This document shows positions 26,427 through 35,421 of a stretch of DNA of 64,000 nt, in pieces (the first letter of the stretch is position 1; each line of letters starts with the position of its first letter). This stretch comes from Streptomyces olivochromogenes. Its GTDB lineage: Bacteria; Actinomycetota; Actinomycetes; Streptomycetales; Streptomycetaceae. The stretch covers positions 144,705 through 208,704 of the forward strand of contig NZ_KQ948469.1 of the NCBI RefSeq assembly GCF_001514115.1, read 5' to 3'. The position numbers and the translations under genes were made by a program. The notes below the pieces were generated by a model. That model did not search any database, was not told where the DNA came from, and saw only the letters and a program-made list of their open reading frames with translations.

Positions 26427-27713
26427 ATGGGTGTTGTCATCCTGCTCGTGATGGCGGCCGGTGTCGCCGCCATGCTCGCCCGCAAACTGCCCACTGCCTT
26501 CGCGCTCGTCGTCCTCGCCGTCGTCATCGCCTTCCTCGCCGGCGCACCCCTGACCGGCAAGAACAGTGTTCTGGACACGGTCCTCCAGGAAGGTGCGCCG
26601 ACCCTGGCCGCCACGATGATCGCGATCGTGCTCGGTTCCTGGCTCGGCACGCTCCTTGAGGAGACGGGCGTCGCGGCCACGCTCGTCCGCAAGATCGTCG
26701 AGTTCGGCGGCGACCGCCCGGTCGTCGTGGCCCTCGGTGTGCTGGCCGTGTCCGCGTTGGTCGGTACCGTCACCGGATCGGCGCCGGCCGCGATGCTCGC
26801 GGGGCTCATCGGTATCCCGGCCATGATCGCGGTCGGCATCCCGAAGGTGACCGCCGCCGGGACCGTCCTCATGGGCATCGCCGTGGGCATTCCCTTCGAG
26901 CTGCCCCTGTGGCAGTTCTTCTCCACGGCCCTGAACCTGCCCCTACCGACCGTGCGCGGCTTCATGGTGAAGCTGTTCCCCTTCGCCCTGGTCGCCGCCG
27001 TCCTCTACGTGCTCGTCGAGTCGCTCCGCCGAGGTGTGGAACACACCTGGTCCCTCAAGCCCGCGGAGGACAAACCGCGTTCGGCGAGTCGCCGGGAGAA
27101 ACTGAGCGACGCTCCCTGGTACGCGCTGCTCACCCCTGCCATTCCCCTGATCCTCGCCCTGGGCTTCGAACTCGCCATCGTTCCCTCGCTGTTGGCGGGT
27201 GTGCTGTACGCCCTGGTCACCACCACCGTCCCCCGCGAGATGAACAAGCGGCTGCTGCGCACCCTGTACGGCGGATTCGAGGTGGCCGCCCCGCCGATCG
27301 TCCTGTTCATCGCCATCGGCATCCTGCTGGCCGCGGTGAAGCTGCCCGGCACCGTCGACGCGCTCGAACCGCTGATGAAGGCGGTCAGCCCGCACAACGC
27401 GGTGCTGTTCGTCATGGTCTTCACGCTGCTCGTCCCGCTGTGCCTCTACCGGGGGCCGCTGAACGTCTTCGGGCTCGGCGCCGGGATCGCCGGCGTCCTC
27501 ATCGCCACGGGCATCTACCCGGCCGCGGCCGTCCTCGGCATGGCCACCTCGTACAACCAGGTCTTCGGAGTCGCCGACCCCACCAGTACCCAGACGGTCT
27601 GGGCCGCCCAGTACGCCGGTGTCTCCCCACAGGAGGTCATGGTGCGCACCCTCCCGTACGTGTGGGCCGTGGCCCTCGGCGGGCTGTGCGTCACCGCGGC
27701 CACCTACCTCTGA
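26427..27713 (+). CDS. Ion-transporter-superfamily permease (GntP/CitM-like)
   Basis: A protein of 428 residues with about eleven hydrophobic segments. It starts three bases after the stop of the preceding gene. MARK-type loops, the glycine-rich VGTVTGSAPAAMLAGLIGIP, and repeated halves fit the ion-transporter superfamily (gluconate, citrate or dicarboxylate carriers). I cannot name the exact family. As the only transporter of the cluster it likely imports its organic-acid substrate or exports its product. Confidence 0.7.
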   Translation: MGVVILLVMAAGVAAMLARKLPTAFALVVLAVVIAFLAGAPLTGKNSVLDTVLQEGAPTLAATMIAIVLGSWLGTLLEETGVAATLVRKIVEFGGDRPVVVALGVLAVSALVGTVTGSAPAAMLAGLIGIPAMIAVGIPKVTAAGTVLMGIAVGIPFELPLWQFFSTALNLPLPTVRGFMVKLFPFALVAAVLYVLVESLRRGVEHTWSLKPAEDKPRSASRREKLSDAPWYALLTPAIPLILALGFELAIVPSLLAGVLYALVTTTVPREMNKRLLRTLYGGFEVAAPPIVLFIAIGILLAAVKLPGTVDALEPLMKAVSPHNAVLFVMVFTLLVPLCLYRGPLNVFGLGAGIAGVLIATGIYPAAAVLGMATSYNQVFGVADPTSTQTVWAAQYAGVSPQEVMVRTLPYVWAVALGGLCVTAATYL

Positions 27714-27736
27714 CTTCCACCCCCTTGGAGCCGACC

Positions 27737-28735
27737 ATGCCCCAACCGCGTTTCGACCGCCGCCTGTTCCTGCGCGCCACGGCCGCCACCGGCGCTGCCG
27801 TCACCGTCGGCGGCCTCTCCGCGCCGCCCGCGTCCGCCGCACCCGGCGGATTCCCCGACTACACCTACGTCCGCACCCTGCTGACGCCGTCCCAACTGAA
27901 GTACAACCCGACCGGCGAGATCATCTTCCCCTGCGTGAGGGGCGTCTACGACAAGCTGAGCGCCCCACTCGGCCGCTACTACCTGTACTACGGGCCGCAC
28001 GACGCGCCCGGCGGCATCTGCCTGGCCTACGGCAACTCCCTGGAAGGGCCCTTCACGGAATATCCGAACAACCCGATCGTCGCCAACAACTGGCAGCCCC
28101 ACTACTCCGTCAGCCATGTCGCGTCCCCGCACGTGATGTGGCACGCGAGCGCGAAGGAGCTGTGGCTGTACTTCCACGGCGAGAACACCACCACGCGCCT
28201 GGCCCGCTCGAAGGACGGCATCAACTTCACCTACGACAAGGTCGTCCTGTCCACCTCGATGCTGCCGAGCGGCACCACCGAGACGTCGTACGCCCGTGTC
28301 TTCCCGCACGAGCTGCCTTCCCACGGTGCCCACTACGTCATGGTCTTCATGCTGAACAACACCACCAACCACCGCGACATCCACTGGGGTTGGTCGGCCG
28401 ACGGGCGCACCTGGACCTACGACCAACAGCCCCTGATCCGCCACTCCGACGTCGGTGCCGTCAACGTCGGCGGGCCGCACCTGCTGTACCGCGACAACAG
28501 CACCTACGTCGTCTACAACAAGGACAAGGAGAGTGGCGGCGACCTGATGATCACGGAGGTGGGCAACGACTTCAGCAAGCGTAACCACCTTGGAGTCCTC
28601 TACAACTCCCGCAGCAGCGCGCCTGAGAACGGACGCGCTGCCGCCCCTTCGTTCGGCACCGACGGAGGCGTGCCCTACATGATCTACGAAGCGGGGGAAC
28701 GACTCTCGGGCTCCATCGCCATGGCTCGCGGCTGA
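27737..28735 (+). CDS. Tat-secreted beta-propeller protein, glycosidase-like
   Basis: A protein of 332 residues. The leader RFDRRLFLRATAATGAAV is a twin-arginine signal ending near PASAAP. The mature part has repeated blades, e.g. YYLYYGPHDAPGG, LWLYFHGENTTTRLARSKDG, DIHWGWSADGRTWTY and YVVYNKDKESGGD. This is the pattern of five-bladed propellers of the GH43/GH117-like group, but I cannot pick out a complete catalytic triad. It closes the LacI-led cluster 23 bases after the permease, so the substrate may be released outside the cell. Confidence 0.7.
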   Translation: MPQPRFDRRLFLRATAATGAAVTVGGLSAPPASAAPGGFPDYTYVRTLLTPSQLKYNPTGEIIFPCVRGVYDKLSAPLGRYYLYYGPHDAPGGICLAYGNSLEGPFTEYPNNPIVANNWQPHYSVSHVASPHVMWHASAKELWLYFHGENTTTRLARSKDGINFTYDKVVLSTSMLPSGTTETSYARVFPHELPSHGAHYVMVFMLNNTTNHRDIHWGWSADGRTWTYDQQPLIRHSDVGAVNVGGPHLLYRDNSTYVVYNKDKESGGDLMITEVGNDFSKRNHLGVLYNSRSSAPENGRAAAPSFGTDGGVPYMIYEAGERLSGSIAMARG

Positions 28736-28938
28736 CGGAAACGTTGGACGGCGTTCGCGTAGTGGGCGGTGAGGTCGGCCCGGTAGAAGTCTCCCGCGGC
28801 GGTGCTCGGTCGGGCCGAGTTGCTGAGCAGTGTGGCGCGCACCCGGCCGGTGAACGTGCCTGCGTCCGTGGTGACGGTGAGGTCCTCGCCGGTGCAGGTG
28901 CTCCATACCTCGACGTAGGGGCAGATGGAATGCGGCGG
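28736..28938 (-). other. Possible decayed coding sequence between convergent genes
   Basis: On the minus strand one frame stays open through this gap and reads like protein (ICPYVEVWSTCTGEDLTV, then DFYRADLTAHYANAVQRF), but there is no start codon with a ribosome site. It begins directly after the glucanase stop. I cannot assign a family; it may be the tail of a lost gene. Confidence 0.3.
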
Positions 28939-30198
28939 TCAGCCGAGGGTCCATTTCTGGTTGGCCGTGCCGCCACAGGTCCAGATCTGCAGACGGGTAC
29001 CGTCGGCCGAGGAGTTGTCCTTGGCGTCGAGGCACTTGTCGGCACCGGTGTTCGTCAGATCGCCTCCGGAAGTGAGGGTCCACTGCTGCGCCTTCGTGCC
29101 GTTGCAGCCGTAGAGCTGGACCAGGGCGCCGTCGTCGGTGGAGGCGGCGCGGACGTCGAGGCACTTGCCCAGGGCCCGCACGGTGCCGTCGCCGCCCACG
29201 GTCCACTTCTGGGCGTCGGCCCCGTTGCAGTCGTGGAGTTGGATGGGCGTCTCGTCGGCGGTCGACGCTCCGGCGACGTCGACGCACTTGCCTCCGATGC
29301 CCTTGATCGCGCCGGTGAACTGCGCACTGCTTGCGGAGGTGACGTGCACGTAGTCGACGGTCATGGTCTGCGGGAAGGACGTGCCGGCGTCGGGGCTGCC
29401 GGGCCAGTCGCCGCCGACCGCGAGGTTCAGGATGACGAAGAACGGATGGTCGTAGACCCACTTCTTGCCGTTCACATCGGACGGGGTGCGGGTCTGGTAG
29501 TTCTGGCCATCGACGGACCAGGTGATGGAGGTGGGGGTCCAGTCGACCGCGAAGACGTGGAAGTCGTCCGCGAAGGCTTTGCCGTTGGGCAGCGTGTATG
29601 CGGCGCCGATGCCGCCGGAGCCGGAGTATCCGGGGCCGTGGATGGTCCCGTGCACGGTACCGGGTTCCTTGCCGACGTTCTCCATGACGTCGATCTCGCC
29701 GCTGTTCGGCCAGCCCGCGCTGCCCAGGTCGTCGCCCAGCATCCAGAAGGCAGGCCATACGCCCTGCCCGCGCGGCACCTTGATGCGGGCCTCGAACCGG
29801 CCGTACGCCTGGGTGAAGGTCTGCGCGGTGTTGAGCCGGGCCGAGGTGTACTGGCAGGTTCCGTTCCAGCACTGGAGTCCCGAGTCGCTGTTCTTGCGCG
29901 CGGTGATCACCAGATGGCCGTTTCCGTCGAGGGAAACGTTGTCGGAGCTCTTGGAGTAGTACTGCAGTTCGTGGTTGCCGTTGCCGGAACCGCCGGTTTC
30001 CAGGGACCACTTGGCCGAATTCGGCGCGCTGCCGGCGGCTCCGTCGAAGTCGTCGGACCAGGTCTGCGCGGCCGGAGCCGCCTGGGCCCGGTTTACCGCG
30101 GGACTCGTCGTGGTGATGAGGACGCCTACGGCGAGGGCCGCGGTGAGCAGTAGCACCAGCCCGCCGAGTGACCATCGACGCGCGCGATGAGCAGCCAT
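28939..30198 (-). CDS. Secreted GH16 beta-1,3-glucanase with ricin-type lectin domain
   Basis: A protein of 419 residues. An N-terminal signal peptide spans residues ~1-42. The GH16 domain contains the catalytic stretch GEIDVMENVG, with nucleophile and acid/base Glu, and FHVFAVDWTPTSITWSVDG. The C-terminal ~125 residues form a ricin B/CBM13 trefoil with QxW repeats (AQKWTVG, AQQWTLT, NQKWTLG) and KCLDxxxxS units. It probably cleaves fungal or plant beta-1,3-glucan outside the cell. The ATG at 30198 is chosen because the signal peptide follows it. Followed leftward by a possible gene remnant. Confidence 0.88.
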   Translation of the reverse strand: MAAHRARRWSLGGLVLLLTAALAVGVLITTTSPAVNRAQAAPAAQTWSDDFDGAAGSAPNSAKWSLETGGSGNGNHELQYYSKSSDNVSLDGNGHLVITARKNSDSGLQCWNGTCQYTSARLNTAQTFTQAYGRFEARIKVPRGQGVWPAFWMLGDDLGSAGWPNSGEIDVMENVGKEPGTVHGTIHGPGYSGSGGIGAAYTLPNGKAFADDFHVFAVDWTPTSITWSVDGQNYQTRTPSDVNGKKWVYDHPFFVILNLAVGGDWPGSPDAGTSFPQTMTVDYVHVTSASSAQFTGAIKGIGGKCVDVAGASTADETPIQLHDCNGADAQKWTVGGDGTVRALGKCLDVRAASTDDGALVQLYGCNGTKAQQWTLTSGGDLTNTGADKCLDAKDNSSADGTRLQIWTCGGTANQKWTLG

Positions 30199-30280
30199 GA
30201 CTGAACACACCTTGTCTGTGGGGAGTTTTGACTCTTGCCCCGGTCCGCGCCCGCCGCGCGAGCCGTCGGAGCGAACTCTT

Positions 30281-30292
30281 GAGAGCGTTCTC
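30281..30292. promoter_or_regulatory. LacI-type operator candidate upstream of the GH16 gene
   Basis: GAGAGCGTTCTC is near-palindromic around a central CG, 83 bases before the glucanase start, and resembles operators of LacI-family sugar repressors in Streptomyces (e.g. the CebR type). The regulator could be the LacI protein at 30857-31858. Confidence 0.4.
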
Positions 30293-30856
30293 CTGCCTGC
30301 CCCGGACGCCACCGGTGAGCCCAGATGGTACGCATGACTCGTTGAAGGGCCAACCTGTCGGCGAGATCGCCAAATCCCTCTGAACTGCGGTTACTTGCCA
30401 AAATGCGAACGGCCCAAGATCCCTTAAGGCGCATTTAAGCTGCACTTAAGAAGGAGCGTTCCGCTTTTCGGCGCGATCTGCCCGGTCTGCCGCGGACATC
30501 CCCACGCGGACGTCTTCCAGGCCCTGCGGGAAGGGGTGCTCGCCGAGGCCGGACGCGTCCTGCGGTTCTCAACAAGGGCCGCCCGAGTCAAGGTCAGGCA
30601 CATGCCGCGCGACCGGCATGCCGCGCTGCATGGGGGTCTCAAAGGGCTCGAAGCCGGGCGCTGGTCACAGCCATTCATCGAGGAGTGCGACCGGCATGGT
30701 TCCGGCGCGCTCGGCTGTCGGCGCGGTGATCTGGCCACCCTCGCACCTGACGCCGACAGGCCCGGCACTGTCCGCCGGCCGTCCACACCGCCCCGCCCCT
30801 CTGCGAGAGCATCCCGACGCAAGGCAAACCGTGCGAACGGCTCTCCGAACACGGCT
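30293..30856. other. Intergenic stretch with a possible gene remnant
   Basis: About 560 bases without a supported gene. The left part (30330-30450) is AT-rich and probably belongs to the glucanase promoter. At ~30470-30560 one plus-strand frame reads AICPVCRGHPHADVFQAL with good codon bias but no start codon. It could be a fragment of a CxxC protein; confidence is low. Confidence 0.3.
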
Positions 30857-31858
30857 CTACGCGGACTCGCGCAGCCTCAGCTCCGCCCCCACCACCAGTT
30901 CGTCACGGCCGAGCGGATCCTCGCCGGTCAGCAGCCGCGCCGTCTGTTCCACGACGAGAGCGCCGAGCGCCCGCGTGTCCAGGGCCACGGTGGACAGCGG
31001 TGGCTCGACGAGCGCCCCCAGTTGGAGGCCGTCGAAGCCGATCACCGCGAGGTCGCGAGGAACCTCGCGTCCGAGCCGGCGCGCTCCGCGCAGCGCACCT
31101 ATGGCGACGATGTCGTTGAAGGCGAACACGGCTGTCACGTCCGGGTGTTCGGCGAGCAGATCCTTCAGCGCGCTCTCCCCACCCTCCACGCTCTGGTCGG
31201 CGCGGCTCACCGGGCCGGCGTCGAGCCCGCAGGCGGTCATCGCATCGGCGAACCAGGCGTGGCGGATGCTGGGCTCGGACCGGCCCGCGTGGTCGAGCAT
31301 GCCGATGTGCCGGTGTCCGGACTCGACGAGGTGCGCGATGGCCGCGCGGACGCCCTTCTCGCCGTCGATCCGGATGGAACTGAACCGTTCGGTACGGTGC
31401 TCCCGGTCGATGAGCACCACGGGCAGCCCGCGTGCCAGTTTGTCGATCTCGTCCTCGGGCTGACTGAGATAGCCGACCACGGCGTCCACCTGGGAGACGA
31501 TCACCTGGAGTGTGCCGCGCTCCTCCTCGATGCGGTCACCCGTGTCGTACACGACGACGTGCCAGCCACGGGACCGTGCCGCGTCCAGAGCGGCCGCGGC
31601 GACCTCGGTGAAGAACGGGTTGAGCAGGTCGGGGATCACCAGCCCGACGCTGATGGTGTCCTGTCGCACGAGCCCTCTGGCGAACCTGCTGGGGCGGTAC
31701 CCCAGCGCGAGCGCCGCGTCGAGGACGCGCTGCTTGGTGGTGACGTCGATCTCGCCCTTGTCGTTGAGCGCCCGTGACACCGTCTGCCGGGACACTCCTG
31801 CGGTCCGGGCCACATCGTTGATCGTCACTCTGCGGGGTCCGGTCCCCGACGACGCCAT
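30857..31858 (-). CDS. LacI-family repressor of the mannosidase/galactosidase locus
   Basis: A protein of 333 residues. The helix-turn-helix is INDVARTAGVSRQTVSRALN and the hinge YRPSRFARGLVRQ; the sensor domain is a complete periplasmic-binding-like fold (VGLVIPDLLNPFF, FDGLQLGALVEPPLSTV). ATG 31858 has GGAGG upstream. It is divergent from the sugar-importer operon, whose promoter region holds three operator-like palindromes at 32121-32158. It probably represses that operon until an oligosaccharide binds. Confidence 0.88.
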   Translation of the reverse strand: MASSGTGPRRVTINDVARTAGVSRQTVSRALNDKGEIDVTTKQRVLDAALALGYRPSRFARGLVRQDTISVGLVIPDLLNPFFTEVAAAALDAARSRGWHVVVYDTGDRIEEERGTLQVIVSQVDAVVGYLSQPEDEIDKLARGLPVVLIDREHRTERFSSIRIDGEKGVRAAIAHLVESGHRHIGMLDHAGRSEPSIRHAWFADAMTACGLDAGPVSRADQSVEGGESALKDLLAEHPDVTAVFAFNDIVAIGALRGARRLGREVPRDLAVIGFDGLQLGALVEPPLSTVALDTRALGALVVEQTARLLTGEDPLGRDELVVGAELRLRESA

Positions 31859-32066
31859 CACTACCTCCGTACCTGTGTCGACGCAGGCGCGCCGTAGGGA
31901 CACTGAGTATGCACCGGGCCGAAGCCATGGTGCGACCTTGTGCGCGGGCGCTCGACGATCATGGCCATGGCGAGGCCTTCGCCAGTGGCGCCAGGCCATC
32001 ACCGGTGGTCAGCGGCGTCATGTGAGCTCTCCTTAACCTGCCGGACCCGTGGACGACTCGAGAGTC

Positions 32067-32096
32067 TTGACACTCGGCCGTGCCGCGGCGCAAACT
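32067..32096 (+). promoter_or_regulatory. Candidate promoter of the sugar-importer operon
   Basis: TTGACA at 32067-32072 is a consensus -35; CAAACT at 32091-32096 is a weak -10 at 18-base spacing. The operator array begins 25 bases downstream, so a bound LacI protein would block transcription. Confidence 0.5.
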
Positions 32097-32120
32097 CCGA
32101 ATCACTTCATAGCACGCCCC

Positions 32121-32158
32121 CGTGAGCGCTCCCGTGAACGTTCACGTGAACGCTCACG
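32121..32158. promoter_or_regulatory. Three overlapping 14-bp LacI-type operators
   Basis: Palindromes start every 12 bases: CGTGAGCGCTCCCG (32121-32134), CGTGAACGTTCACG (32133-32146, perfect) and CGTGAACGCTCACG (32145-32158). Each shares its terminal CG with the next. The central TGAACGTTCA matches LacI-family operators. Confidence 0.8.
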
Positions 32159-32248
32159 GACCTTATCCCAACCAGAAGGCATCCCCGCCTGAGCTGTCAA
32201 CGTCGACCCGCCTAGCGCCGCCGCTAGTCGTTCTCTGGAACGGAAAAC

Positions 32249-33583
32249 ATGAGCAAGACAGTCACGCGCACCCGTCTCGCCGCAGTCGCCGCGGCAGCCA
32301 CTCTCGTCGCCCTCGCCGGTTGCTCGTCGTCCGCTCCGTCGGACAAGGCGTCCGCGGCCTCCTGCACCCCCGCCAAGGGGAAGGTCACCCTCCAGTACTG
32401 GAACACCGTTCCAGGCATGGACAAGGTCGTGGACCTGTGGAACAAGAAGAACCCGGACATCCAGGTCCAGACGAAGAACATCTCCAACGACCAGTACGGC
32501 ACCCTCGGCAACGCACTCAAGGCGGGGAAGGCGCCGGACCTCGCTCAGGTGGGCTACGACGAGCTCCCCGCCCTGCGCACCCAGAACGCCTTCGTGGACG
32601 CCTCGGCGTGCTCGGCGGCCACCGCGGCCAAGTCGAAGTTCGTGCCGTGGACCTGGTCGCAGACCAGCTTCGGCGGCACGGGTGTCTTCGCCCTCCCGCA
32701 GGACACCGGTCCGATGGCCCTGTACGTGCGCAGTGACATCTTCAAGAAGTACGACATCGCGATCCCCACGACCTGGGACGAGTACGCGGCGGCCGCGCAG
32801 AAGCTGCACAAGGCGGACCCCAGCCTCGACATCACGTTCTTCGACCCGAACAACGCCGAGTGGTTCAACGGGCTCCTCTGGCAGAACAGCGCCCAGATGT
32901 ACAGCTACTCCGGCGACAAGTGGCACGTCACCGTCGCGTCGGACCAGAGCAAGCAGGTCGCCGACTACTGGCAGAAGCTGATCGCCGGCAAGCTCGTGCG
33001 CACCGACCTCGCCAACGGTTCGACGCAGATGTACGCCGCGTACCAGAAGGACCAGATCGCCAGCTACGTCGGTGCCGCCTGGGGCTACAGCATGTTCCGC
33101 GATAACCTGCCCAAGCAGTCCGGCAAGTGGTCGATCGTACCGATGCCGACGTGGGGCGCGAACGGCTCCTCCGGTGACTGGGGCGGCTCGACCGTCGCGT
33201 TCATGAAGGGCAGCACGCACCTCTACGAGTCGGTCAAGTTCAACACCTGGCTGAACTCCGACCCGGAGGCGCTGGCACTGGAGAACCAGCTCGGCGGCCT
33301 CTACCCGGCGGCCGACGCGGGGCTCAAGCTGCCCGCGCTGTCGAAGGGTGTGCCGTACTACAACAACGAGAAGGTCTTCGACGTCTTCGCCGACTCGTCC
33401 AGGAAGATCGACACCAACTTCGCCTGGGGTCCCACGCAGAAGACGGTGAACCTGGCCCTCCAGGACGCGATGGCCAAGGCCGCGGCCGGTGACGGCACGC
33501 TGACCGACGCGCTCTCGGCCGCCCAGGCCGCCGCCCTGAAGTCGATGAAGGCCCAGGCGATCCCGGCCACGGCGGGCAAGTGA
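32249..33583 (+). CDS. ABC sugar transporter, lipoprotein substrate-binding protein
   Basis: A protein of 444 residues. The signal peptide ends in a lipobox (VALAGCSSS, Cys ~25), so the protein is anchored on the outer face of the membrane. The rest is a type 1 extracellular sugar-binding fold (VTLQYWNTVPGMDKVVDLWN, then FGGTGVFALPQDTGPMALYVRSDIFKKY). It starts the importer operon, 90 bases after the operator array. With the downstream mannosidase and galactosidase, an oligosaccharide containing mannose and galactose is a plausible ligand. Confidence 0.88.
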   Translation: MSKTVTRTRLAAVAAAATLVALAGCSSSAPSDKASAASCTPAKGKVTLQYWNTVPGMDKVVDLWNKKNPDIQVQTKNISNDQYGTLGNALKAGKAPDLAQVGYDELPALRTQNAFVDASACSAATAAKSKFVPWTWSQTSFGGTGVFALPQDTGPMALYVRSDIFKKYDIAIPTTWDEYAAAAQKLHKADPSLDITFFDPNNAEWFNGLLWQNSAQMYSYSGDKWHVTVASDQSKQVADYWQKLIAGKLVRTDLANGSTQMYAAYQKDQIASYVGAAWGYSMFRDNLPKQSGKWSIVPMPTWGANGSSGDWGGSTVAFMKGSTHLYESVKFNTWLNSDPEALALENQLGGLYPAADAGLKLPALSKGVPYYNNEKVFDVFADSSRKIDTNFAWGPTQKTVNLALQDAMAKAAAGDGTLTDALSAAQAAALKSMKAQAIPATAGK

Positions 33584-33590
33584 CCTCGTC

Positions 33591-34526
33591 ATGACCGACA
33601 TCGCACCCCGTGCGGTGACGTCAGGTGGCCGCCGCCGTCCAGGCGGCGGCGGCCCCCGGGCGGGCACCGTCATCGCGTTCCTCACCCCGTTCTTCCTGCC
33701 GTTCGTGCTGTTCTACCTGGTGCCCGTCGGCTACGCGCTCTGGCAGAGCTTCCGCGTCGTGCGCCGCACCGGAGGCCAGTACGGGACCTCGTACACGACT
33801 TTCGGCGGATTCGACCAGTACACGCAGGTGTTCCAGAACAGCGAGTTCTGGAACAGCATCGGCCGCATCGGGCTGTTCGGCATCGTGCAGGTGCCCGTCA
33901 TGCTGTTCGTCGCGCTGGTCATGGCGCTGCTGCTCGACACGCCTCTGCTGAAGCTCAAGGCGTTCTTCCGCATCACCGCGTTCATGCCGTACGCCGTGCC
34001 CGGCGTCATCGCCGCGATCATGTGGTCGTACCTGTACTCGCCGCAACTCAGCCCCGTTGTGGACCTCTTCCAGCGCATCGGCCTGCACCCCGACTTCCTC
34101 GGTCCGGGCGCCGTGCTGTGGTCGGCGGCGAACGTCTCCACCTGGCTCTGGACCGGCTACAACATGCTGATCATGTACTCGGCGCTCCAGTCGATCCCGC
34201 AGGAGTTGTACGAGGCCGCCAAGATCGACGGCGCGACCAACTGGACGATCGCGTGGCGGATCAAGGTCCCGATCATCGCCCCGTCGATCGTCCTGACGAC
34301 GGTGTTCTCGATCATCGGCACACTCCAGCTCTACGCCGAGCCGGCCGTGCTGCGCCAGATCTCCTCGAACATCTCCAGCACGTTCACCCCGAACATGCTG
34401 GCGTACGCGGTGGCCTCCGGGAACAACTACCAGCAGGCCGCGGCCATTTCGGTGGTCATCGCCGTCATCACCTTCGTCCTGAGCTTCGGGTTCATGCGAC
34501 TCACCTCGAAGAAGGCGGGACTGTGA
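33591..34526 (+). CDS. ABC sugar transporter permease (MalF-type)
   Basis: A protein of 311 residues with six predicted membrane segments. The EAA loop EAAKIDGATNWTIAWRIKVP contacts the ATPase. No ATPase gene lies in the operon; as with most Streptomyces CUT1 importers, a shared MsiK-type ATPase elsewhere is the likely partner. It starts seven bases after the binding-protein stop and overlaps the next permease by four bases (GTGA). Confidence 0.88.
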   Translation: MTDIAPRAVTSGGRRRPGGGGPRAGTVIAFLTPFFLPFVLFYLVPVGYALWQSFRVVRRTGGQYGTSYTTFGGFDQYTQVFQNSEFWNSIGRIGLFGIVQVPVMLFVALVMALLLDTPLLKLKAFFRITAFMPYAVPGVIAAIMWSYLYSPQLSPVVDLFQRIGLHPDFLGPGAVLWSAANVSTWLWTGYNMLIMYSALQSIPQELYEAAKIDGATNWTIAWRIKVPIIAPSIVLTTVFSIIGTLQLYAEPAVLRQISSNISSTFTPNMLAYAVASGNNYQQAAAISVVIAVITFVLSFGFMRLTSKKAGL

Positions 34527-35380
34527 GCAACCCATCCACGATCCGCGAGAGCCGGGGCAGCCGTGCGGCCGTCATGGCCCTGATGTTCCTCCTGGCCATC
34601 TACTTCCTGTTGCCGGTCTACTTCCTGATCGTCGCGGCGACGAAGCCGCAGGGGGAGCTCGCCACCACCAACGGGCTGGCGTTCTCGCACTTCAACCTGT
34701 TCGAGAACCTGCGCATCCTGTTCACCCGCAGCGACGGCATCTTCGGGCGGTGGGCCCTCAACACCGTCATCTACGCGGTGCTGGGCGCGGCCGTGGGCAC
34801 CCTGATCTCGGCTCTGTGCGGCTACGCGCTGGCCAAGTTCCGCTTCCGCGGCCGGGAGTTCCTCTTCTCCGTCGTACTCGGCGGTGTCCTCGTCCCGACC
34901 ACCGCGCTGGCCCTGCCGCTGTTCCTGCTCTTCTCGGCGACCGGGATCGTCAACACCTACCTCGCGGTGTTCCTGCCCAGCATCGTCAGCCCGTTCGGTG
35001 TCTACCTGGCGCGCATCTTCGCCAACGCCGCCGTCCCGCAGGAACTGATCGAGTCGGCGCGGCTGGACGGCGCGGGCGAGTTCCGCACGTTCTTCTCGGT
35101 GTCGTCCAGGCTGATGACGCCGGCCCTGGTGACCATCTTCCTGTTCCAGTTCGTGGCCATCTGGAACAACTTCTTCCTGCCGATGGTGATGCTCCAGAAG
35201 GAGTCACTGTTCCCGATCACACTCGGCCTGTACGAGTGGAACGGCCAGACCGCCCGGGCCCCGCTGCTCCAGGAGTCCGTGATCACCGGCTCGCTGGTGT
35301 CGATCGTGCCCGTGATCATCGTGTTCATCCTCCTCCAGCGGTTCTGGCGCACCGGGCTCGCCGCCGGTTCCCTCAAGTGA
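34523..35380 (+). CDS. ABC sugar transporter permease (MalG-type)
   Basis: A protein of 285 residues starting at a GTG that overlaps the stop of the first permease. It has six membrane segments and the EAA-type loop ESARLDGAGEFRTFFSVSSRLM. It pairs with the preceding permease to form the channel of the importer. Confidence 0.88.
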   Translation: MSNPSTIRESRGSRAAVMALMFLLAIYFLLPVYFLIVAATKPQGELATTNGLAFSHFNLFENLRILFTRSDGIFGRWALNTVIYAVLGAAVGTLISALCGYALAKFRFRGREFLFSVVLGGVLVPTTALALPLFLLFSATGIVNTYLAVFLPSIVSPFGVYLARIFANAAVPQELIESARLDGAGEFRTFFSVSSRLMTPALVTIFLFQFVAIWNNFFLPMVMLQKESLFPITLGLYEWNGQTARAPLLQESVITGSLVSIVPVIIVFILLQRFWRTGLAAGSLK

Positions 35381-35421
35381 CCGCTCTCCCCCGCACGTCC
35401 GCACAGAAGGTCCCCCTCGCC

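Noticed and set aside
27704..30445. A 913-codon minus-strand frame spanning the propeller and glucanase genes
   Set aside because: It conflicts with the well-supported GH16 frame on the same strand and shows no protein family.
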